DNA of 29,894 bases from Spirochaetaceae bacterium (GTDB taxonomy: Bacteria; Spirochaetota; Spirochaetia; SZUA-6; Bin103): positions 1 through 29,894 of the forward strand of contig JAPOQV010000162.1 of assembly GCA_026710565.1 (NCBI GenBank), given 5' to 3'. The notes below the pieces were generated by a model. That model was not told the DNA's origin and ran no database searches. It saw only the letters and a program-made list of their open reading frames with translations. A program made the position numbers and the translations under genes. Of the stretch, positions 24,036-29,894 are shown piece after piece; the first letter of the stretch is position 1; every line of letters starts with the position of its first letter.

Positions 24036-24247
24036 TCGAGTTGGAGCAGGAAGCGCTGAGTCTTCCCCAAGCCGAGCGCCTCAAATTAGCCGATGCTCTG
24101 GTAGAGAGCATTGTGCCATTTTCGCTCGACTCGGCGGAGCAGACCAAGGCTGATCGCGCCATCGAGTCGTACCGGGCCGATCCCCAGGACATCGTTCCGG
24201 CGGAGACCGTCCACCTCAACGCATCTCGTCTCCTCAGCAGGGAATAA
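24026..24247 (+). CDS. Addiction-module antitoxin (TIGR02574-like)
   Basis: A 73-residue protein beginning MTRVELEQEALSLPQAERLK. The pattern of LEQEALSLPQAERLKLADALVESI followed by an acidic segment is that of the 'putative addiction module component' antitoxins that pair with RelE/ParE toxins. Its start lies inside the 48-bp repeat. The partner toxin immediately downstream survives only as a C-terminal fragment, so this antitoxin is an orphan. It could still neutralise a related toxin elsewhere or be on the way to loss. Confidence 0.72.
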   Translation: MTRVELEQEALSLPQAERLKLADALVESIVPFSLDSAEQTKADRAIESYRADPQDIVPAETVHLNASRLLSRE

Positions 24248-24249
24248 CT

Positions 24250-24384
24250 TACGAAGGCACGATTCGGCGAGCAAAGGTACGTTCATTTCCGTACTACCTC
24301 CTGTATGACACTCGTCCTGACCTGATCGTGGTCGTAGCGATCGTTCACGCGGCTCGCGGACCGGATGCCTGGGAAAGTCGGTGA
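24250..24384 (+). pseudogene. C-terminal remnant of a RelE/ParE-type toxin
   Basis: Directly after the antitoxin stop, one frame encodes 44 residues: YEGTIRRAKVRSFPYYLLY, then IVVVAIVHAARGPDAWESR and a stop. The FPY..LLY strand and the VHAARGPDAWESR ending are the C-terminal half of RelE/ParE toxins (usually about 95 residues). There is no start codon and no N-terminal half. The position is exactly where the toxin should be, which supports decay by a 5' deletion. Confidence 0.7.
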
Positions 24385-24429
24385 CCATGGGGTAGCTCGT
24401 ACCGATCGCGAGACTCAAGTGATTTCGAC

Positions 24430-24954
24430 ATGCTGCTGACGATCTGCACCACCCACCGGCCGGCGACCGAGGGCGCTGTGCATGCCGGCCGGGACCACGG
24501 CTGGCACATGCAAACGCTGGCCGACCTGTGCGCCGGCCGGGACCAGCTCCTTCAGGCCACGCCGTTCCGGACGGTCGACCTCGACGACGAGACCGACCGC
24601 GACGCGGCGACTGCGTGGTGGGAGGCGCTCACCGAGGCGGGAGGCGAGGGGACGGTGGTGAAGCCGTGGGACTTCGCCGCCGTGCACTGGGGGCGCCTGC
24701 TGCAGCCGGCTCTGAAGTGCCGCGGCCGCGAGTACCTGCGGATCATCTACGGCTCGGAGTACAGGGCGGAGGAGCACCTGCAGCGCCTCCGCGAGCGCGG
24801 CGTCGGGACCAAGCGCTCGCTTGCCGTACGCGAGTTCGCCCTGGGCATCGAAGGCCTGGAGCGGTTCGTCGCGCGGGAACCGCTCCGGCGGGTGCACGAG
24901 TGCGCGTTCGCCGTGCTCGCCCTGGAATCGGAACCGGTCGACCCGCGCCTGTGA
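24430..24954 (+). pseudogene. Hen1-Pnkp deletion scar: Hen1 start fused to Pnkp C-terminus
   Basis: A 174-residue open frame. Its first 13 residues (MLLTICTTHRPAT) are the characteristic start of bacterial Hen1, the 3'-terminal RNA ribose methyltransferase. From about residue 18, the sequence is the C-terminal end of Pnkp: DHGWHMQTLADLC, GGEGTVVKPWDF, LQPALKCRGREYLRIIYG, KRSLAVREFALG and RRVHECAFAVLALESEPVDP. That covers part of the ligase domain with its lysine motifs. In the intact operon, Hen1 (about 460 residues) precedes Pnkp (about 850: kinase, phosphatase, ligase). An internal deletion of about 3.4 kb, by family lengths, would give this fusion. The kinase, phosphatase and ligase nucleophile regions are absent, so it cannot repair RNA. 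Confidence 0.75.
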
Positions 24955-24980
24955 CGGCTGCCGGAGCGGACATCGCGCTG

Positions 24981-25028
24981 TTGACGATCGTCGGGCGTTT
25001 GCGCAGAGTCGGTGCCCCATGACAAGGG
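24981..25028 (+). repeat. 48-bp promoter-bearing direct repeat, copy 2
   Basis: This is the second copy of the repeat at 23988-24035, differing at two positions. TTGACG lies at 24981-24986 and CAGAGT at 25004-25009. The ATG of the DUF433 gene is at 25019-25021, at the same offset as in copy 1. The genes that follow the two copies are unrelated after the third codon. Confidence 0.85.
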
Positions 25029-25348
25029 ATCCACACGACGTCGATTGGTCTTCGGTCGTCCACAGCGATCCCGGAGTTTCCAGCGGCACGCCGGTGTTCC
25101 GTGGCACACGCGTGCCGGCACAGACGCTGTTCGACTATCTGGAAGGTGGCGAGACGCTCGATCGGTTTCTGGATCAGTTTCCGTCTGTCTCGCGAGCCCA
25201 GGCCCTTTCCGCCCTGGACCTCGCCCGAAAGTCCGCCTTGGCCGGTGCGCGTTCTCGAGTTTCGGCTCCTCAGGCGTCGCGGACGTACACGGCGTACAGG
25301 CGGGCGTCCTCGGCGCGGATGCCGCGGAAGTCCAGCTTGACCCGGTAG
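25019..25348 (+). CDS. DUF433 antitoxin-like protein with run-on tail
   Basis: A 109-residue protein. DPGVSSGTPVFRGTRVPAQTLFDYLEGG followed by LDRFLDQFPSVSRAQALSALDLA is the DUF433 domain, a winged-helix-like antitoxin of about 75 residues. It usually precedes a PIN-like DUF5615 toxin. After ARKSALAG the frame continues for about 30 residues antisense to the end of the convergent glycosidase gene; this tail is Arg/Ser-rich and not part of the family. It ends 79 bp inside that gene. No toxin follows, so the 3' end of the module seems to have been lost and replaced by the neighbouring gene. Confidence 0.72.
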   Translation: MTRDPHDVDWSSVVHSDPGVSSGTPVFRGTRVPAQTLFDYLEGGETLDRFLDQFPSVSRAQALSALDLARKSALAGARSRVSAPQASRTYTAYRRASSARMPRKSSLTR

Positions 25349-26716
25349 GGGCCGAGCCTCGCCGGTACGGTCGCGCCGGCCGGCCACCGCACCGGCACGT
25401 CCAGCCCGTCGCTGCCGATGACGGCGGCGTCGCTGCCCGAATGGGCGGCGATCGGGCGGAAGCGCTCGTCGACCAGCTCGACGGCGATCTGCGCGTGCGG
25501 CCCCAGGCCGCTCACGTTGAGGCTCACCGACGTGTCGCCGGCCGGCTCCAGCGCGCAGCTCAGCGCGTGCGGGGCCGGCAGCGGCAGCAGCGTCCTCTCG
25601 CGGAAGACCGATAGCGAGCCGAGCCGGTCGCGTTCCCAGGTCGCGAGCCGCACGTCGCTGCCCGCCCACAGCTCGTACCAGAACAGGGTGCGGTCGCCCC
25701 GGTTGAGCATCCCCTGGCCCTGCATCAGCGCCGGCGCGCTGCCGGGCGCGAGGCCAGGCTCCTCCAGGGCCGGGATGAACAGGAAGTCCGGCACCGGCTC
25801 GCGGAAGTCCAGCGCGTCCTGGCTGACCAGCAGCCCCAGGTCCATGGTGATGAAGCGGCGGTTTCCGCTCGGCGTGCCGTGCCACATGCCGTACACGCCG
25901 ACGATCACGTTGCCGCGGTCCCAGCAGCAGGTGCCCAGGTGCACCTCCTCGGCGGTGTTCCAGTTGTGCATCACCTGCCGCGGCGGCAGGTTGTCGCGCC
26001 GGAAGCCCATCGCCGACGCCTGCGTCCAATGCTCGAAGTCGTAGGACGCGAACGTTACCAGCTTGCGCGCCCGGCCCCACTGCGATCCGTGCCAGCCGAA
26101 CTCGTCCTGGCCGTTGACGAAATAGCAGCCGCCCCACCTGATCAGGCCGGCCATCTCCATCGGCGGACCGACCGGATTGAAGTCCGGAACCTCCCAGCGC
26201 AGCCCATCGGCGCTGAAGGCGACCGTGAGCTGGTTACCGTCACAGCCCCGACTCGATGCACATCTTGAAGCGCCGCGATGGGTCCGGATCGTCCGGGTCG
26301 TGGATCACGGGCGCGGCGCTGATCACCGGATCGCCGCCGAACAGGTCGATGATGTTGTTGTCGCGGCTGCCGCCGTACTCGACCAGGCCGAGCAGCGGCT
26401 TCTCCCAGTGCTCGCCGTCCTGGCTGACCGCGTAGCACACGCGCCGGCCGCCCTCATCGAGCGACCCGCTGCTCTCGTACCACATGCGCAGCTCGCCATC
26501 GACCTCCGCCACCGCGCCGTAGTAGCGCACGCCCTCGTCATCCGGGGCGCCCTGCGGGCCGCGGCCCACCACGATCGGGTTGGCCTCGCCCGGCTCCTTG
26601 CCGGGCACCAACTCCAGCTTCAGGCCGGTGGTGTAGCGGATGCTGTACTCGTCGAAGGCGAACAGGACCGCCTCGGCGACCGGTCCGTTGGTGCTGCCGT
26701 TCCGTACGGTGATCAT
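25270..26716 (-). pseudogene. Glycosidase-like propeller gene with a single-base frameshift
   Basis: The gene starts at ATG 26716 (GGAGG nine bases upstream) with MITVRNGSTNGPVAEAVLF. It stops after 158 codons at 26240 (TGA) following KMCIESGL. The missing continuation is in another frame: CDGNQLTVAFSADGLRWEVP leads straight into MEMAGLIRWGGCYFVNGQDE and on to 25270. Removing one base from the C run at 26246-26249 (GGGG on the coding strand) restores a protein of about 481 residues. It has five-bladed propeller blades plus the C-terminal beta-sandwich ending ARLYAVYVRD, as in the gene at 27591. It is either a recent inactivation, an assembly error in a homopolymer, or a programmed slip. It lies 23 bp after the dioxygenase gene. 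Confidence 0.8.
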
Positions 26717-26739
26717 GCGCGTCGTCCTCCGGGGGCGGC

Positions 26740-27570
26740 CTACACGCCGGCCGGAACGCCGAAGGGCCGTCCCGAGATCGCCGCCGGCATCGGCCAGACC
26801 GGGCCCTCGCGCACCGCGAACCTGTCGCCCAGCCCGCACAGCCACATGAACTGGCGGGCGGCATCCCGCGTGCTGCGGTACTGCTCGCCGAAGCGCGGCT
26901 CCTCCAGCCAGTAATCCGCGGTGGCGAAGTCGAATTCCGGCTCGCGGACCCAGTCGCGGTTGGGCGGCATGGTGCGGTGACAGGTGGCCGTAAGCATGTG
27001 GCGCAGGCCGGTGGCGGTCGCCTTGGCGCGCCGGTGCCACATGGCGTATGCGGTGAAGTAGATGGTCCCGGCAGGAGCGGTCGACTTCCAGATGCCGCGG
27101 ATCGAGTCGTAGTGGGCCATGAACCGCACCTGGTTGGTGACGTGGTGGGAACCGGTGACGAACTCGGTCGGCCCCATCTCCTCCGGGCAGGCGGTCGGGT
27201 AGTAGAACCACTTCAGCGTGTTGAGCTGCCCGTCGAACATGGAGCCGCCGTCGATGTGCCACTGGTTGGCCGGCACCGGGCTCTCCTCCCGGAACCAAGT
27301 GGCCCAGTTCGGCAGCGCGAAGTTGGCGCCCAGGAGTGACCGCGCCGCGCCGGCTGCCGCCGGGTTGCACAGCACCGAGTCCACGAACCAGTCCTGCTCG
27401 GTGAAGGAGTGCATCTGGCGACCGCCCCGGTCCCACTGCTCGTCCATGGCGGCGACCACGCGTTCGTTGATCTCCGGCGGCACGGCGGCTTCGATCATGT
27501 GGTAGCCGTTCTTGCAGAATTCGAGGACCTGCGTGTCGGTCAGCGTCGGCTCGCAATCATGGGTCTGCAT
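26740..27570 (-). CDS. Phytanoyl-CoA dioxygenase (PhyH) family oxygenase
   Basis: A 276-residue protein. The Fe(II)/2-oxoglutarate site is complete: H105 and D107 in QWHIDGGSM, distal H179 in YAMWHRRAK, and R190 in GLRHM to bind 2-oxoglutarate. The N-terminus LTDTQVLEFCKNGYHMIE is the usual PhyH start, and no other start codon lies close. PhyH proteins hydroxylate or demethylate many small molecules and lipids, and the substrate here is not predictable. It heads an operon with the frameshifted glycosidase-like gene. It diverges from the glycosidase-like gene at 27591 with only 20 bp between the two start codons. Confidence 0.88.
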   Translation of the reverse strand: MQTHDCEPTLTDTQVLEFCKNGYHMIEAAVPPEINERVVAAMDEQWDRGGRQMHSFTEQDWFVDSVLCNPAAAGAARSLLGANFALPNWATWFREESPVPANQWHIDGGSMFDGQLNTLKWFYYPTACPEEMGPTEFVTGSHHVTNQVRFMAHYDSIRGIWKSTAPAGTIYFTAYAMWHRRAKATATGLRHMLTATCHRTMPPNRDWVREPEFDFATADYWLEEPRFGEQYRSTRDAARQFMWLCGLGDRFAVREGPVWPMPAAISGRPFGVPAGV

Positions 27571-27572
27571 GG

Positions 27573-27588
27573 GGCGAGTATACTCGCC
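27573..27588. promoter_or_regulatory. Perfect 16-bp palindrome between divergent start codons
   Basis: GGCGAGTATACTCGCC is its own reverse complement and sits exactly centred in the 20-bp gap between the minus-strand ATG (27570) and the plus-strand ATG (27591), two bases from each. Its core TATACT is a 5 of 6 match to a -10 box on both strands and would place both transcription starts at about the two ATGs. It could be a shared bidirectional -10 element giving leaderless mRNAs, or an operator for a dimeric repressor. Good -35 boxes are not visible. Confidence 0.7.
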
Positions 27589-27590
27589 GA

Positions 27591-29123
27591 ATGGCAGTCA
27601 TCTCGCACGACATGGACAACTTCAACCTGGCGGTGAACACGCACGTCGACCCGCGCCGCGTGGAGGCGGTGCCGGTCGGCGCCGACCGCCAGCTCCTGGT
27701 GGACGACTTCTTTCTGGCCATGGGCCGCGGCCACGAGCAGTACCCGCGCAACATCGCCTGGACCCTGGGCAGCGTCGACAAGCACGGCGCGCCGCTGTTC
27801 GAGGGCGAGCAGCCGTGGGAGGAGAGCTCCGCCTGGCTGACGGTCCTCAGGGACGAAGGGCGCTACCGCATGTGGTACAACTCCGGCCACCCGGAGGCGC
27901 GCAGCGGCCTGTTCCTGAGCTACGCGGAGTCCGAAGACGGCGTGGCGTTCACGCGCCGCGAGCTGGGCCTGGTCGAGGTGGCCGGCTCCACGCGCAACAA
28001 CGTCGTCTTCGACGGCGGCCTGAACGGCGTCTCGCCGGAGTCGGGCAACGTCTTCATCGACCCCAACGCGCTCGACGGCGAGCGCTACAAGCTGATCTAC
28101 ACCGACTGGGCAGGCCCGGAGGTTCACGAGCTGCCGTTCACGCACAACGTCGGCATGCTGCGCGGCGCCGCTTCGCCCGACGGCCTCTCCTGGACCCGCT
28201 ACTACGACAACTTCACCGGAAAATACTGCGACTCACAGAACAGCGCCTGCTGGGACTCGACCCTGGGCCGCTACGTCGCCTATCACCGCGCCACCGCCGA
28301 GCACGCGGCGCTGTCTGCCGGCGGAGTGAACATCCGCGGCGAGCGGCGCGGGCGCGCGGTCGGCCGCCTGGAGTCGGTCGACTACCGCAATTGGGAGAGC
28401 ACGGGCATCGCGCTGCGGGCCGACTTCCAGGACACTCTGGACACCGACATCTACAACAGCGCCTACGCGCGCTATCCGTACTCTCCCAACCTGCACTTCA
28501 TGTTCCCGTCCTTCTACCGCCACTACGAGGGCACGTTCGAGGTGCAGGTCTGCACCAGCCGCGACAACCGGAACTGGTTCCGCGCCAACCGCGACACCTT
28601 CGTCCCGCTGGGCGCGCCCGGCGAGTACGACTGCTTCATCGTGTCGGTCGCGCCGGGCTTCGTGGCCGTAGACGACGACACTCTGGCGCTCTACTACCGT
28701 TCGGGCGACGGTCCGCACGGCGGGTCGAAGCCGATCGAGCTGGGCTACCAGCCGAGCAGCCGGGTGAGCCGCGTCACCTTCAAGCGCGACCGCATCATCG
28801 GCATCGAGGCCGGCGCCGAGCAGGGTCAGTTCCTCACCCGGCCGCTGACCTTCTCCGGGTCGCAGCTCCAGGTGAACCTGGAGGCGCTGGGGCCGGAGGC
28901 GGAGCTGACCGCGCAGCTCGTGTCCGTGGACTCGGGCGAGCCGGTCGCAGGGTGCGGCTTCGACGACTGCCGGCCGCTGCGCAGCGACGCGCTCGACGGC
29001 GTGATCGGCTGGGGCGGCCGCGACCGGCTGCCGGCCGAAGTGGCGGGCCGGCCGGTGCAGCTCCACGTCCGGCTGCGCTCGGCCCGGCTGTACGCGTTCC
29101 AGTTCGCGAATGCGAATGCTTGA
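27591..29123 (+). CDS. Glycosidase-like beta-propeller protein with C-terminal beta-sandwich
   Basis: A 510-residue protein from ATG 27591 (an alternative ATG at 27612 begins MDNFNLAV). LLVDDFFLAM at the start, then blades such as RYRMWYNSGH, GNVFIDPNA, RYKLIYTDWAG and LALYYRSGD, indicate a five-bladed propeller. The C-terminal third begins VTFKRDRIIGIEAG and ends ARLYAFQFANA, with LQVNLEALGPEAELTAQL between. This is the beta-sandwich that follows GH32-like propellers in many uncultured bacteria. It is a diverged relative of the frameshifted gene across the palindrome. The substrate is unknown, and no signal peptide is seen. Confidence 0.75.
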   Translation: MAVISHDMDNFNLAVNTHVDPRRVEAVPVGADRQLLVDDFFLAMGRGHEQYPRNIAWTLGSVDKHGAPLFEGEQPWEESSAWLTVLRDEGRYRMWYNSGHPEARSGLFLSYAESEDGVAFTRRELGLVEVAGSTRNNVVFDGGLNGVSPESGNVFIDPNALDGERYKLIYTDWAGPEVHELPFTHNVGMLRGAASPDGLSWTRYYDNFTGKYCDSQNSACWDSTLGRYVAYHRATAEHAALSAGGVNIRGERRGRAVGRLESVDYRNWESTGIALRADFQDTLDTDIYNSAYARYPYSPNLHFMFPSFYRHYEGTFEVQVCTSRDNRNWFRANRDTFVPLGAPGEYDCFIVSVAPGFVAVDDDTLALYYRSGDGPHGGSKPIELGYQPSSRVSRVTFKRDRIIGIEAGAEQGQFLTRPLTFSGSQLQVNLEALGPEAELTAQLVSVDSGEPVAGCGFDDCRPLRSDALDGVIGWGGRDRLPAEVAGRPVQLHVRLRSARLYAFQFANANA

Positions 29124-29536
29124 CATCCCAGGATCACGCGGGGGTACTACGTTCAGGTTTCGCGCGGATATTGAAGTTCCATCGTGGAAAGCGGATATTC
29201 CCTCGCGGAGTTCCTTGATCTCGCTCGTGACACCCTGAGAAGCGCCGGCTTGCGCCCTTGGATATATCGCAATCGTAGTGAAATCGCGGATTGTGAGACG
29301 CGCCAAACCTCAGTCGGCCTCGGATCACGCACGACGAACTGTGGTCTCTATCCTACCGCCCCACGAAGGCGTCAAACCATGTCGCGCTCTGCCGGGCTCT
29401 TGAGCACGCGACCTCCTCTTCCTTCGATATGTCTGCCGTCATTCTTCGGAAGGGATCTGGAGACACCTTTCAAGGTTGGTCTTCCGGGTTTCGTGTGGGC
29501 GAGCGCACGGGAGGGTGACCCGGTCGGCTGCAGGGC
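29124..29536. other. Intergenic stretch, lower GC; no recognised gene
   Basis: The 413-bp stretch is noticeably AT-richer than the flanking genes. A plus-strand frame from 29184 starts MESGYSLAEFLDLARDTLRS, which looks protein-like for about 40 residues, then becomes low-quality and runs antisense through the HNH gene. I do not recognise it. It may be a decayed gene fragment. No clear terminator hairpin follows the glycosidase-like gene. Confidence 0.4.
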
Positions 29537-29894
29537 TCAGCCTTCAGGAGTGCGCCGTGAGCCATGCGGCGCGTGCCGATGGCGGTGGTGGACTCCACAG
29601 AGAAGTCGGACATTCTCGGGATCGGAGCTGCCGCCCAGCGCGTACGGCAGGATGTGGTCCATCTCGATCAGGTGTCGCGAGTTGCAACGGCGTCCGGTCT
29701 GCCGATCGACGTAGGTGCAGCGGCCGCCGTCCCGCCGCCAGACGTGTCGTTTCACCGCCGCCGGAGTGACGCGGCCCGAAGCGCGCGGCTTCGCCGTCGG
29801 AGTGGCGGCGCCGGCTGGCTTTCGCCCGGCAGCGGCTCGGCGCTCCGTCGCTGCCTGCCGGTTCGGCGCAGGCGCGGAGCTCGGTGTCGGTTGC
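29537..29894 (-). CDS. HNH endonuclease (N-terminus beyond window)
   Basis: The minus-strand frame is open from the window edge with no stop. It encodes an Ala/Pro/Arg-rich linker followed by TPAAVKRHVWRRDGGRC, then TGRRCNSRHLIEMDHILPY and DPENVRLLCGVHHRHR. The CxxV...C, DH and final H-H residues make a standard HNH nuclease domain with a zinc-binding Cys pair (C13 and C24 from the internal GTG at 29755). Starting at that GTG would cut off the conserved TPAAV lead-in, so the true start probably lies upstream of the window. The domain end is intact. Such standalone HNH proteins are common in accessory DNA; substrate and role are unknown. Confidence 0.8.
   Translation of the reverse strand, partial: QPTPSSAPAPNRQAATERRAAAGRKPAGAATPTAKPRASGRVTPAAVKRHVWRRDGGRCTYVDRQTGRRCNSRHLIEMDHILPYALGGSSDPENVRLLCGVHHRHRHAPHGSRRTPEG

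Noticed and set aside
29134..29328. Minus-strand 64-codon open frame
   Set aside because: No motif, no ribosome-binding site, and it lies in a stretch with no recognised gene on either strand.

Overview
The window is GC-rich DNA (roughly two thirds G+C by eye) from a bacterium with a large accessory genome. The gene content is polysaccharide-processing enzymes, sulfatase, phytanoyl-CoA-type dioxygenase, Uma2 nucleases, several toxin-antitoxin genes and membrane-anchored LytTR regulators. It fits an uncultured marine or host-associated lineage, of the kind known from sponge-associated Spirochaetota, Chloroflexota or Poribacteria assemblies. No rRNA or other phylogenetic marker is present, so this is inference. 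I saw no tRNA, rRNA, CRISPR array, intact transposase or phage structural gene.

Layout. (1) 1-1452, minus: a MetE-like methyltransferase cut by the window edge, translationally coupled to a DUF6807 (PmoA-like) protein. (2) 1594-2231, plus: a VapBC-type toxin-antitoxin pair. (3) 2279-6606, plus: a large YetA/exo-rhamnogalacturonan-lyase-like protein coupled to an Ldh_2-family oxidoreductase. (4) 6643-10355, minus: three tandem paralogous regulators, each with a four-helix membrane domain, a disordered linker and a LytTR DNA-binding domain, followed by a repeat-rich divergent region. (5) 10732-13231, plus: an ABC-ATPase-domain protein (PF09818-like) and a SAM methyltransferase. (6) 13222-14361, minus: a galactonate-dehydratase-like enolase-superfamily enzyme. 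(7) 14468-15490: a small membrane protein and a MazEF-like pair. (8) 15637-23188, plus: a fused DppD-DppF-type ATPase, a glycosidase-like beta-propeller, two polysaccharide deacetylase paralogues (one degenerate) around a Uma2 gene, and a sulfatase. (9) 23257-25348, plus: a patch of defence and addiction remnants, with a second Uma2 gene, an antitoxin with a decayed toxin, a Hen1/Pnkp deletion scar and a DUF433 antitoxin. Two of these genes start inside copies of one 48-bp promoter-bearing repeat. (10) 25270-29123: a minus-strand dioxygenase and a frameshifted glycosidase-like gene, divergent from a plus-strand relative across a 20-bp gap filled by a perfect 16-bp palindrome. (11) 29537-29894, minus: an HNH endonuclease cut by the window edge.

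The enzymes together suggest uptake and dismantling of acidic, possibly sulfated or acylated glycans: lyase, sulfatase, deacetylase, propeller glycosidases, sugar-acid dehydratase and keto-acid reductase. This is drawn from families and neighbourhood only. The least explained features are the LytTR trio with its upstream GATTCR repeats, the 48-bp promoter repeat shared by two unrelated antitoxin genes, the Hen1-Pnkp scar, and the symmetric divergent palindrome at 27573-27588.
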